This document shows positions 40,392 to 48,389 of a DNA stretch of 64,000 bases, piece by piece. A model generated the notes under the pieces. It was not told the DNA's origin. It did not search any database and worked only from the letters and a program-made list of their open reading frames with translations. Origin of the DNA: JANSYL01 sp963921255. GTDB taxonomy: Bacteria > Pseudomonadota > Alphaproteobacteria > Rhodobacterales > Rhodobacteraceae. Each line of letters starts with the position of its first letter. The stretch's first letter is position 1. The DNA lies in the NCBI GenBank assembly GCA_963921255.3, contig CAWUEW020000003.1:62001-126000 (forward strand). The letters are read 5' to 3'. The position numbers and the translations under genes were made by a program.

Positions 40392-43300
40392 ATGAGCAGC
40401 GATCCCCGATTCACCCATCTCCGCGTCCATACCGAATATTCGCTTCTGGAAGGGGCGATGCGGGTCAAGAAGCTGCCCGGATTGGCGGCTGAGGCCGGCA
40501 TGCCGGCCATCGCGGTCACCGACACGAACAACATGTTCTGCGCGCTCGAGTTTTCCGAGATGGCGGCCAAGGCCGGGGTGCAGCCGATCATCGGATGCCA
40601 ACTGGACCTCGACTACGATCCGGTCCGCCCGGGCGATCGACCGACCGAACCCGCCGCGCTTGTGCTCTTGGCGCAAAACCGTACCGGCTATGAGAACCTC
40701 ATGGCGCTGAACTCGGCGCTCTATCTGCGGGGCGACGGTAGCCTGCCGCATGTGACACGTGAGGAGCTCAAGGCCCATTCCGACGGGCTGATCTGCCTGA
40801 CGGGTGGTCCGGACGGACCGCTGGGGCGTTTGATCCAGAACGGACAAACGGCCAAGGCCGACGCGCTGCTTCAGGATTTGCAGCAGGCCTTTGGCGACCG
40901 ACTGTATATCGAGTTGCAGCGCCATCCGGGCGAGACGGCGGGCCCGCAGACCGAGCAGTGGTTCGTCGAAACCGCCTATGCGCGCGATCTGCCGCTTGTC
41001 GCCACCAACGATGTCTATTTCCCGAAGGAAGGCATGTACGAGGCGCATGATGCGCTGATCTGCATCGCCCAAGGCGCCTATGTCGACCAGTCCGAACCCC
41101 GGCGCCGGCTGACGCCGCATCATTCCTTCAAATCGCCCGAGGAAATGGCAGCTCTGTTCGCAGACCTGCCCGAGGCGCTGGAAAACACCATCGAGATTGC
41201 CAAGCGTTGCGCCTTCCGCGCGCGCACCCATGATCCGATCCTGCCCAAATTCGCCGATGACGAGGTCGAGGAACTCCGCCGCCAGTCTCAGGAAGGGCTG
41301 AAGGCGCGCCTGGCCGTCATCCCCCACGCGGCGTCCGTCGAGGACTACGAAAAGCGGCTTGAGTTCGAGCTTGGGATCATCGAGGGCATGGGCTTTCCCG
41401 GCTACTTCCTGATCGTGGCCGACTTCATCAAATGGGCCAAGGATCATGATATTCCCGTCGGGCCGGGACGGGGCTCCGGGGCGGGCTCGCTCGTGGCTTA
41501 TGCGCTGACGATTACTGACCTCGATCCCTTGCGCTACAGCCTGCTCTTTGAACGCTTTCTGAACCCCGAACGGGTCTCGATGCCGGATTTCGACATCGAC
41601 TTCTGCATGGACCGCCGTGAAGAGGTCATCCGCTACGTTCAGGAAAAATACGGGCGGGACCGGGTCGGCCAGATCATCACCTTCGGCGCGCTCCTGTCCA
41701 AGGCCGCGGTGCGGGATGTGGGTCGCGTGCTGCAAATGCCCTTTGGCCAGGTCGACCGGTTGTCGAAGATGATCCCGGTCGAAGGGGTCAAACCGGTCAG
41801 CATCACACAGGCCGTTGCGCAGGAAGAACGCATTCGCGACGAAATGCGCGAAAGCGAACAGGACAAGCGCGAGGGCCGGACGAACCCGGTCAAGCGGCTC
41901 TTTGACTATGCCGAAAAGCTGGAGGGGCTTCTGCGCAACGCCTCGACCCATGCCGCCGGTGTCGTGATCGGCGACCGACCGCTGGATCACCTCGTGCCGC
42001 TCTACCGCGATCCGCGCTCGGACATGCCCGCCTCCCAGTTCAACATGAAATGGGTCGAACCGGCCGGTCTGGTGAAGTTTGACTTCCTCGGCCTCAAGAC
42101 CCTGACCGTGGTGCAAAACGCGATTGAACTGATCCACGCCTCGGGGCGGCAATTGCACGAAGCCCCGGATGGACGCCGCCTTTACGAACCCGAAGAGGGG
42201 ACCGAGAACCAGATCAACGCCATCCCGCTTGACGACAAGGCCAGCTATGATCTCTACGCCTCGGCCAAGACCGTGGCGGTGTTCCAGGTGGAAAGCTCGG
42301 GCATGATGGATGCGCTCAGGCGCATGAAACCCGACTGTATCGAGGACATCATCGCGCTGGTGGCGCTGTATCGCCCCGGCCCGATGGAGAACATCCCGAA
42401 ATTCTGCGAGGTGAAGAACGGCACTTCCGAGCGCGAGCTTCTGCACCCCACCATCGACCACATCCTCGATGAGACCCAAGGCATCATCGTCTACCAGGAA
42501 CAGGTGATGCAGATCGCGCAGGAGATGGCGGGCTATTCGCTGGGCGGCGCCGACCTTCTGCGTCGCGCCATGGGCAAAAAAATTCAGGAGGCGATGGATG
42601 CCGAACGCCCGAAATTCCTGAAGGGCGCGGCCGAAAACGGGGTGGACGAACAAAAGGCGCTCGAGGTCTGGAACCTGCTCGACAAGTTCGCGAACTACGG
42701 CTTCAACAAATCCCACGCCGCTGCCTATGCGGTGGTCAGCTACCAAACCGCGTGGCTGAAGGCGAACCACCCGGTCGAATTCATGGCCGCCGTGATGAAC
42801 TGCGACATCCATCTCACCGATAAGCTTGGCGTCTACAAGCAGGAGGTCGACCGCCTAGAGATTGAAACCGTGCCACCCTGCGTCAACCGCTCGGCCCCGA
42901 CCTTCACCGTCGAGGACGGCAAGATCCTCTATGCCCTGGGCGCCCTCAAGAACGTGGGCGTCGATGCGATGCGCCTGATCTATGAAGGGCGCGGCGACAA
43001 ACCCTTTGCGACCCTGTTCGATTTCGTGCGGCGCGTGGATCTCAAGCGCGTCGGCAAGCGCAGCCTCGAAATGCTGGCCCGTGCGGGTGCCTTCGACACG
43101 CTGGACCGCAACCGCGCGCGGGTCTTTGCGGCGCTTGACCAACTGTCGGCCTATTCGGGCGCGGTTCATGACGCGGCGGCCTCGGATCAGGTTTCGCTTT
43201 TTGGCGAGGCGGGCGATGATCTGCCCGAACCGCGCCTGCCCAATCCCGAAGACTGGATGCCGAACGAACGCCTTGCCAATGAACATCAGGCGGTGGGCTT

Positions 43301-43904
43301 TTACCTGTCCGGGCATCCGCTGGACGATTGCCTGCCCGCGCTCAAGCGCAAGGGCTGCCTCACCCTGAAAGAGGTCGAAGACCGCGTCCAGGGCGGCCCC
43401 TTCGTGGCGAAACTGGCGGGCTCGGTGTCGTCCCGGCAGGAGCGCAAAAGCCAGCGCGGCAACCGGTTCGCCTTTGTCCAGATGTCCGACCCGACCGGGC
43501 TGTATGAGGTCACGATGTTCTCGGACGTGCTGGAGGCCACGCGCGACCACCTCGAAACCGGCTCGAACATCATCCTGCAGGTCGAGGCGACGCTTGAGGC
43601 GGATCAATTGAAGCTTCTGGCGCGCGGCGTGCAGCCCATCGACGCCGCCGTCGCCGGGGACGCCGCCGCTGGTATACGCGTTTTCGTCGATGACCCTCTG
43701 GGCGTGACCTCGGTCCAGTCGCTGTTGGAGCGGTTCAAGGGCGAAGCGGGCCCCAAAGCCCGCGCCCCCGTCTCGCTGTGCCTGATGGCCCAGGATCTGC
43801 CCGGCGAGGTCGACGTGCTGCTCGGCGACGACTTCCCAGTCAACCCGCAGATCAAAAGCGCCCTCAACAGCCTCGACGGCGTGGTGATGGTCGAAGAGAT
43901 GTAG
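40392..43904 (+). CDS. dnaE: DNA polymerase III alpha subunit
   Basis: This 1,170-residue replicative polymerase synthesises DNA at the fork. The N-terminal PHP domain starts FTHLRVHTEYSLLEGAMRVK. The polymerase core shows GPGRGSGAGSLVAYAL and the catalytic aspartates in MPDFDIDFCMDRREEVIRY, followed by FGALLSKAAVRDVGRVLQMP. The thumb and fingers show RPGPMENIPKFCEVKNG and NKSHAAAYAVVSYQTAWLKA. An OB-fold lies near the C-terminus (AKLAGSVSSRQERKSQRGNR). Length and motifs fit the DnaE1 type. The ATG at 40392 begins directly at the PHP domain; the frame is open further upstream to 40344. Confidence 0.97.
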   Translation: MSSDPRFTHLRVHTEYSLLEGAMRVKKLPGLAAEAGMPAIAVTDTNNMFCALEFSEMAAKAGVQPIIGCQLDLDYDPVRPGDRPTEPAALVLLAQNRTGYENLMALNSALYLRGDGSLPHVTREELKAHSDGLICLTGGPDGPLGRLIQNGQTAKADALLQDLQQAFGDRLYIELQRHPGETAGPQTEQWFVETAYARDLPLVATNDVYFPKEGMYEAHDALICIAQGAYVDQSEPRRRLTPHHSFKSPEEMAALFADLPEALENTIEIAKRCAFRARTHDPILPKFADDEVEELRRQSQEGLKARLAVIPHAASVEDYEKRLEFELGIIEGMGFPGYFLIVADFIKWAKDHDIPVGPGRGSGAGSLVAYALTITDLDPLRYSLLFERFLNPERVSMPDFDIDFCMDRREEVIRYVQEKYGRDRVGQIITFGALLSKAAVRDVGRVLQMPFGQVDRLSKMIPVEGVKPVSITQAVAQEERIRDEMRESEQDKREGRTNPVKRLFDYAEKLEGLLRNASTHAAGVVIGDRPLDHLVPLYRDPRSDMPASQFNMKWVEPAGLVKFDFLGLKTLTVVQNAIELIHASGRQLHEAPDGRRLYEPEEGTENQINAIPLDDKASYDLYASAKTVAVFQVESSGMMDALRRMKPDCIEDIIALVALYRPGPMENIPKFCEVKNGTSERELLHPTIDHILDETQGIIVYQEQVMQIAQEMAGYSLGGADLLRRAMGKKIQEAMDAERPKFLKGAAENGVDEQKALEVWNLLDKFANYGFNKSHAAAYAVVSYQTAWLKANHPVEFMAAVMNCDIHLTDKLGVYKQEVDRLEIETVPPCVNRSAPTFTVEDGKILYALGALKNVGVDAMRLIYEGRGDKPFATLFDFVRRVDLKRVGKRSLEMLARAGAFDTLDRNRARVFAALDQLSAYSGAVHDAAASDQVSLFGEAGDDLPEPRLPNPEDWMPNERLANEHQAVGFYLSGHPLDDCLPALKRKGCLTLKEVEDRVQGGPFVAKLAGSVSSRQERKSQRGNRFAFVQMSDPTGLYEVTMFSDVLEATRDHLETGSNIILQVEATLEADQLKLLARGVQPIDAAVAGDAAAGIRVFVDDPLGVTSVQSLLERFKGEAGPKARAPVSLCLMAQDLPGEVDVLLGDDFPVNPQIKSALNSLDGVVMVEEM

Positions 43905-43943
43905 CTGCGCGTCCTGCGCGCAGCCCCATTCGATCCTGCCGCT

Positions 43944-44597
43944 TTACTCTGACACGATGCGGTAGTTGAAGTTGGCGTTCCCCTGAACGCCCCACAGCCT
44001 CAGCCAGAACGGCATCATGCCCTCCATCCCGCGCGCAGCCGCCAAACCGCCAAGGTCGATGGGCGCGGGCCATCCGAATTCTTTGAGAAGGCCTAACACA
44101 TCGGCTTTCGCATCCGCGTCGTCTCCACAGAGAAAGACATCATGCGCACCCGTCAGGCGCGCGGGCTCGACCATCAGTTGATGGTTCATGGTGTTCAGCG
44201 TCTTGACCACGCGTGCACCGGGAAGCGCGCGTTGGAGCTCTTCTCCCGCCGAGGTCGTGTTCGACAGCTCTGGGATCAGTGTGGGCGGCATGCCCTTGGA
44301 CATGTCCAACGGGTTCGTCACGTCGATGACGGTCTTGCCCGCCACCGGTGCCGCGCCCACGGCGTCGGCCACCTCCAGCAGTCGCGCGCCGTTGACCGCG
44401 ACGACGACGCGTTCCGCCCAATCCGCCACATCTGCATAGGTGCCGTGGCCGGCCCGGTCGCCATGTTCATCGGCCCAGGCGACCGCTTTGGGGTTGTCCG
44501 CTGACCGCGCGCCCATGCGGACTTCGTGGCCCAGGGCAATAAGTTTTCCGGCAAGCGAATGTCCGACCATGCCGGTTCCAAGAACTGCGTACTTCAT
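43944..44597 (-). CDS. NADP-dependent oxidoreductase, F420-reductase-like
   Basis: This 217-residue Rossmann-fold protein is of the NADP oxidoreductase, coenzyme F420-dependent family. The nucleotide motif is KYAVLGTGMVGHSLAGKLIA, with the 2'-phosphate-recognising MGARSADNPKAVAW. Further hallmarks are GKTVIDVTNPLDMSKGMPPT and ARVVKTLNTMNHQLMVEP. In bacteria without F420 such proteins act on unknown substrates, often in electrophile detoxification. It converges on dnaE and lies 62 bases downstream of the split SDR gene on the same strand, so the two were probably one operon before the transposon arrived. Confidence 0.87.
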   Translation of the reverse strand: MKYAVLGTGMVGHSLAGKLIALGHEVRMGARSADNPKAVAWADEHGDRAGHGTYADVADWAERVVVAVNGARLLEVADAVGAAPVAGKTVIDVTNPLDMSKGMPPTLIPELSNTTSAGEELQRALPGARVVKTLNTMNHQLMVEPARLTGAHDVFLCGDDADAKADVLGLLKEFGWPAPIDLGGLAAARGMEGMMPFWLRLWGVQGNANFNYRIVSE

Positions 44598-44659
44598 GTC
44601 CTGATCCTTTCTGACGGCGTCCCCGGTCCTGGCGATGCAGGACCGGGCGAGGGTTTTCT

Positions 44660-44895
44660 TCAGGCAGCTTTGTCGTGTGTGGTCTTGAGCGTCAGCATGC
44701 CTTCCATGCCGAGGTTCGTGAACAGACCTGCCGTAACCTGCGTGAGATGATCGTTATAGGCCTTGAGCGGTTCCGCCATCCCGATCCGGTCAACTTCGGT
44801 GCGGAAGGGACGCGCGCCCGGGGCTGTTGCGATGACATCCACAACGGCATCGGCGACAAGCTGCGGGTTCTGCTGCGGATTGGCGGCCAGGAACC
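44660..44895 (-). pseudogene. C-terminal fragment of interrupted short-chain dehydrogenase
   Basis: This is the last 78 codons of an SDR whose first part lies at 48382-49030. It encodes GFLAANPQQNPQLVADAVVD, then the usual SDR C-terminal sequence RPFRTEVDRIGMAEPLKAYN. When the transposon and one copy of the 8-bp duplication are removed, it joins the N-terminal part without a frame change and gives a 294-residue protein. It has no proper start of its own, so it is likely silent. Confidence 0.92.
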
Positions 44896-44903
44896 CTTCA
44901 AAT
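44896..44903. repeat. Target-site duplication, left copy
   Basis: CTTCAAAT immediately precedes the left terminal inverted repeat and is identical to 48382-48389. An 8-bp duplication is what IS1595-family transposition produces. Confidence 0.93.
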
Positions 44904-44926
44904 GGGAATTATATCGCAAAGTAACA
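44904..44926 (+). repeat. Terminal inverted repeat, left
   Basis: The 23 bases begin GGGAATTATATCGCAAAGTA and end ACA. They are identical to the reverse complement of 48359-48381. The GGG start is usual for the family. Confidence 0.95.
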
Positions 44927-44984
44927 TTTTCCTTGCCCCTAGTGACTCTGTGATATAACATATAGTCACTTCAAGAGGTGAGCT

Positions 44985-45974
44985 ATGACACAGAAAGCAC
45001 CCGGCAAGCATCAGCGCAAAGGTTTGACGCTTCTGCAAATCGCGGACATGTTCAGCGATGAGACCAAAGCGCGAGAGTGGATCGAGGAACAACGTTGGCC
45101 GGATGGTCCTTATTGCCCGCATTGCGGATCGGACAATGTTCGGGTTGGCGTTAACCACAAGAGCATGACCCACCGTTGCCGGGATTGCCCCAACAAGCCG
45201 ATGTTCACAGTTCGGATTGGCAGTGTCATGCAGAGTTCCAAACTGTCTTACCGGGTTTGGGCCGTTGGAATTTACCTGTTTACAACCAGCCTCAAGGGTG
45301 TGTCTTCGATGAAGTTGCACCGGGAACTTGGGATCGGCCAGAAGGCTGCTTGGTTCATGCTGCATCGCCTTCGGGAAGCCTATGCGACCAAGACGCCGAT
45401 CTTTGACGGCCCGGTTGAGGCCGATGAGACCTATATGGGTGGCAAGGAGAAGAACAAGCACGCGAAGAAGAAGTTGAGAGCCGGGCGCGGGGCGGTGGGC
45501 AAGAGCGCCGTTTCTGGTGTCCGCGACCGTGCGACGGGAAAGGTTCATGCCAAGGTGGTTGAGAGGACCGACGCGGAGACGTTGCAGGGTTTCGTGACCG
45601 ATCACACCGCCGATGGCGCACAAGTCTACACGGATGAGGCCAAGGCGTATAAGGGCATCGACAGGCCCCATGAGGCGGTAAACCATTCAGCGGGCGAGTA
45701 CGTCCGCGATATGGCTCATACAAACGGGCTGGAAAGCTTCTGGGCACCCATGAAGCGCGGCGTTGATGGCGTGTATCACAAAATGTCGCCCAAACACCTG
45801 CAACGCTACGTGGACGAGTTCTCGGGGCGCCACAACAACCGCCCAAAAGATACCATCGACCAGATGGGCAGCTTGGTCTCGGGGATGGACGGAAAGCGGC
45901 TGCGCTACGTGGACCTGATTGCCGATAACGGGTTGAGCAGCGGAGCAAAGCCAATCACGCGCAATGGTGCGTGA
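44985..45974 (+). CDS. IS1595-family transposase
   Basis: This 329-residue transposase has an N-terminal zinc ribbon (CPHCGSDN near residue 45, then HRCRDCPNK) that should bind the ends. It has an ISXO2-like DDE/DDN catalytic domain with Asp in VEADETYMGGKEKNK, Asp in VYTDEAKAYKG, and the Asn-type third position in HTNGLESFWAPMKRGVDGVY, followed by HK. This DDN..K pattern is that of IS1595. The ATG follows AAGAGGTGAGCT. The frame is intact, so the element is probably active. The stop overlaps a GTG at 45971 just before the methyltransferase start, so the cargo is likely expressed with it. Confidence 0.95.
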   Translation: MTQKAPGKHQRKGLTLLQIADMFSDETKAREWIEEQRWPDGPYCPHCGSDNVRVGVNHKSMTHRCRDCPNKPMFTVRIGSVMQSSKLSYRVWAVGIYLFTTSLKGVSSMKLHRELGIGQKAAWFMLHRLREAYATKTPIFDGPVEADETYMGGKEKNKHAKKKLRAGRGAVGKSAVSGVRDRATGKVHAKVVERTDAETLQGFVTDHTADGAQVYTDEAKAYKGIDRPHEAVNHSAGEYVRDMAHTNGLESFWAPMKRGVDGVYHKMSPKHLQRYVDEFSGRHNNRPKDTIDQMGSLVSGMDGKRLRYVDLIADNGLSSGAKPITRNGA

Positions 45975-45976
45975 TC

Positions 45977-47083
45977 ATGGCACAAAACCTTATCTCGGCC
46001 AGAAAGGCCAAGAACGATGAGTTCTACACGCAACTGTCAGACATAGAAAACGAACTGCGTCACTATAAGAAGCATTTCAAAGGCAAGGTTGTCTATTGCA
46101 ACTGCGACGATCCGCGCGTCAGCAACTTCTTTCACTATTTCAGTCACAACTTCGAGTTTCTGGGTCTCAGGAAACTGATCACCACCTGCTACAAGAACCA
46201 GAATCCGGACCTTTTTTCGCGGCATGACTGCGAGCGGGCGATCAAACTGGAATATGACGGTTTCCGGGACGGGGATGTTGTACCAAGGGCCGAGGATATC
46301 GGCATTACCCATCTGGATGGTGACGGCGATTTTCGCACTCAGGAATGCATCGACATTCTCAAGCAAGCGGACATCGTGGTGACGAACCCGCCCTTTTCAT
46401 TGTTCCGCGAATACGTCGCGCAGTTGATGAAATACGACAAAAAATTTCTGATTATCGGAAACATGAACGCTGTCACCTACAAGGACTTTTTCCCACTGAT
46501 CAAGGATAACAAGGTCTGGTTCGGCCCCAGCATCAAGAGCGGGGATCGGACGTTTGGAGTTCCGGATCACTATCCACTTGATGCTGCGACGGCATGGATT
46601 GATGAAGGTGGAAACAGGTTTATCAAGGTCAAAGGCGTTCGCTGGTTCACGAACCTCGACCATGACAAGCGGCACGAGGAACTGATCCTGTACCGCAGGT
46701 ATGCGCCTGAGGATTACCCGACTTACGACAATTACGACGCTATCGAGGTCAGCAAGACCAATGATATTCCGATGGATTGGGCCGGAGCGATGGGTGTGCC
46801 GATCACCTTTCTGGACAAGTACAATCCCGATCAGTTCGAGATATTGGGGTTTTCGTCTTTGTGGGACCATGGCTTCAAAAGCCATAAGTTCTATGACGAC
46901 TACGTTGAAAAGAGGCTGGATGGGGGAAGGAAAACCGGATTGTCAGGCCAAAAGGCGAATGGATACCCTATGCTCAAAGGGAAGCCTTCCCGGGGAAACT
47001 ATCTGGAGGATGAAAGTGGAAACGACGTAGTTCATTGTATTTATAGACGAATTTTTATAAAATCCCGTAAGTTCCAGTCATGA
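45977..47083 (+). CDS. M.EcoRI-type adenine-specific DNA methyltransferase
   Basis: This 368-residue protein resembles the EcoRI adenine methylase family. Its start, ISARKAKNDEFYTQLSDIEN, and then KVVYCNCDDPRVSNFFHYF closely follow M.EcoRI-type sequences. The catalytic motif IV is NPPF in ADIVVTNPPFSLFREYVAQL, and NMNAVTYKDFFPLIKDNKVW follows. It should transfer a methyl group from SAM to adenine N6 in a specific site; the site itself is unknown. It is a little longer than M.EcoRI. I chose the ATG at 45977; a GTG at 45971 overlaps the transposase stop. Its stop overlaps the nuclease ATG by four bases, as in restriction-modification pairs. Confidence 0.9.
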   Translation: MAQNLISARKAKNDEFYTQLSDIENELRHYKKHFKGKVVYCNCDDPRVSNFFHYFSHNFEFLGLRKLITTCYKNQNPDLFSRHDCERAIKLEYDGFRDGDVVPRAEDIGITHLDGDGDFRTQECIDILKQADIVVTNPPFSLFREYVAQLMKYDKKFLIIGNMNAVTYKDFFPLIKDNKVWFGPSIKSGDRTFGVPDHYPLDAATAWIDEGGNRFIKVKGVRWFTNLDHDKRHEELILYRRYAPEDYPTYDNYDAIEVSKTNDIPMDWAGAMGVPITFLDKYNPDQFEILGFSSLWDHGFKSHKFYDDYVEKRLDGGRKTGLSGQKANGYPMLKGKPSRGNYLEDESGNDVVHCIYRRIFIKSRKFQS

Positions 47084-48162
47084 AAATTGACTTGCGTACA
47101 GTGACCGTCCGGGAACTGGTTGAAGGCTACTGCGACGGCGGGGACGGCGGTGTCCGGGGATATGGCGGCAAGCTTGATATACGGCCTGCCTATCAACGCG
47201 AATTTGTCTATGGCGACAAGCAGCGTGACGCCGTGATCAACACGATCCGCAACGGGCTTCCCCTCAACACCATGTATTGGGCCGATATTGGCAATGACAG
47301 GTTCGAGATCATTGACGGCCAGCAGCGCACCATCTCGGTTTGCCAATACGTGAAGGGTGCTTTTTCCATTGACGGGCTGGCTTTCCACAACCTGCAAGCT
47401 GACCATCAAGAGCAAATCCTGAACTATGATCTCATGATCTACACCTGCTCCGGGACGGACAGCGAGAGACTGGAGTGGTTCGAGGTGATCAACATTGCGG
47501 GCGAGATTCTGACCGACCAGGAATTGCGAAACGCCGTCTATCACGGGCTTTGGGTGTCGGATGCAAAGAGGTATTTCAGCCGACCAAACTGCCCAGCTTA
47601 CAGCATCGGCAGCAAGTACCTGAAAGGCCATTCCATCCGTCAGGACTACCTTGAAACTGCGATCAGGTGGATCAATGACGGTGATGTTGAAAGCTACATG
47701 TCGGCGCATCAGCGCGACAACAGCGCCGTTACGCTATGGAACCACTTCCGCTCTGTCATCGATTGGGTGCACGCGACGTTTCCCAAGTATCGCAAAGAGA
47801 TGAAAGGCGTTGCATGGGGGCCGCTCTACAACCAATTCAAAGAGACCGATCTGGACCCTGACACGCTTGAGGCAGAGATCAAGCGTCTGCTCATGGATGA
47901 TGACGTGACACGGAAAGCGGGCGTCTATCCTTACGTGCTGGACGGCGATGAGCGGCACCTGAGCATTAGGGCGTTCACAGGCGCGATGAAGCTTGAGGCG
48001 TTTGAGCGTCAAGACGGTGTTTGCCCGATCTGTAACGAGCAATTTGACATAAGTCAGATGGAAGGTGACCATATCAAGCCTTGGTCACAAGGTGGAAAGA
48101 CCGTGGCGGATAACTGCCAAATGCTTTGCAAGTACTGTAACCGCCGAAAATCAAACAACTAA
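47080..48162 (+). CDS. DUF262 (GmrSD-like) protein with C-terminal HNH nuclease
   Basis: This 360-residue protein pairs an N-terminal DUF262 ParB/sulfiredoxin-like domain with a C-terminal HNH nuclease. DUF262 features are RPAYQREFVYGDKQRDAVIN and the NTP-hydrolysing motif IIDGQQRTISVCQYV. The HNH part spans about residues 311-360: CPICNEQF, DHIKPWSQGGK, DNCQMLCKYCNRRKS, with two CxxC pairs holding zinc. DUF262 nucleases (GmrSD, SspE, BrxU) restrict phages according to DNA modification. Those use a DUF1524 nuclease; here a compact HNH replaces it. The ATGA overlap with the methyltransferase implies a functional pair. Confidence 0.9.
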   Translation: MKIDLRTVTVRELVEGYCDGGDGGVRGYGGKLDIRPAYQREFVYGDKQRDAVINTIRNGLPLNTMYWADIGNDRFEIIDGQQRTISVCQYVKGAFSIDGLAFHNLQADHQEQILNYDLMIYTCSGTDSERLEWFEVINIAGEILTDQELRNAVYHGLWVSDAKRYFSRPNCPAYSIGSKYLKGHSIRQDYLETAIRWINDGDVESYMSAHQRDNSAVTLWNHFRSVIDWVHATFPKYRKEMKGVAWGPLYNQFKETDLDPDTLEAEIKRLLMDDDVTRKAGVYPYVLDGDERHLSIRAFTGAMKLEAFERQDGVCPICNEQFDISQMEGDHIKPWSQGGKTVADNCQMLCKYCNRRKSNN

Positions 48163-48177
48163 ACGCGAGCGCCAAAC

Positions 48178-48348
48178 ATGACCAACAAACCCAAAACGCT
48201 TAAAGAAAAGCTGGCCGATTCTCACTTCCAGCCAACCAAGGCCGAGATGGAAACTGAATACGACATGCCGGGTGCGGATATGGAAGACTTGGGCGGCGCG
48301 TTCTTTAATCCGCTCAAAGCCGGGAGGCCAAAGCTGGAACAGGAATAA
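48178..48348 (+). CDS. Small acidic ORF of the transposon (56 residues)
   Basis: This short ORF starts 16 bases after the nuclease stop and ends 33 bases before the right end of the element. The product begins MTNKPKTLKEKLADSHFQPT, has an acidic middle (KAEMETEYDMPGADMEDLGG) and ends FFNPLKAGRPKLEQE. I recognise no family. A weak GAGCG precedes the start. Its place at the end of the cargo suggests a regulator, antitoxin-like or control protein for the nuclease, but this is inference. The coding look and lack of overlap favour a real gene. Confidence 0.6.
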   Translation: MTNKPKTLKEKLADSHFQPTKAEMETEYDMPGADMEDLGGAFFNPLKAGRPKLEQE

Positions 48349-48358
48349 TCCAGAGCAG

Positions 48359-48381
48359 TGTTACTTTGCGATATAATTCCC
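48359..48381 (-). repeat. Terminal inverted repeat, right
   Basis: Perfect 23-bp inverted copy of 44904-44926; it ends with CCC at 48381 next to the target duplication. Confidence 0.95.
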
Positions 48382-48389
48382 CTTCAAAT
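48382..48389. repeat. Target-site duplication, right copy
   Basis: CTTCAAAT, identical to 44896-44903. It marks the outer border of the transposon within the SDR gene. Confidence 0.93.

Larger units (their letters stand above)
44904..48381 (+). mobile_element. IS1595-family transposon with methyltransferase and DUF262-HNH cargo
   Basis: This is a 3,478-bp element bounded by perfect 23-bp inverted repeats and an 8-bp target duplication. Its order is transposase, M.EcoRI-type methyltransferase, DUF262-HNH nuclease and a 56-codon ORF, all on the plus strand with overlapping starts and stops. Base composition is visibly more A+T-rich than the flanks. It split an SDR gene. The pristine ends and intact ORFs show a recent insertion of a complete element that carries its cargo between the ends, rather than a nearby IS. 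Confidence 0.94.

Noticed and set aside
40311..42812. 833-codon open frame antisense to dnaE
   Set aside because: It is the high-GC shadow of dnaE; the sense strand encodes all polymerase motifs and the antisense product resembles nothing.
44904..48381. Absence of GAATTC in the transposon as evidence for an EcoRI-like target
   Set aside because: None was seen by eye, but in 3.5 kb fewer than one site is expected, so absence carries no weight; the target site remains unknown.
48314..48381. Extension of the SDR reading frame into the transposon as a genuine C-terminus
   Set aside because: The added residues are read from the inverted repeat and cargo antisense; they are a by-product of the insertion.
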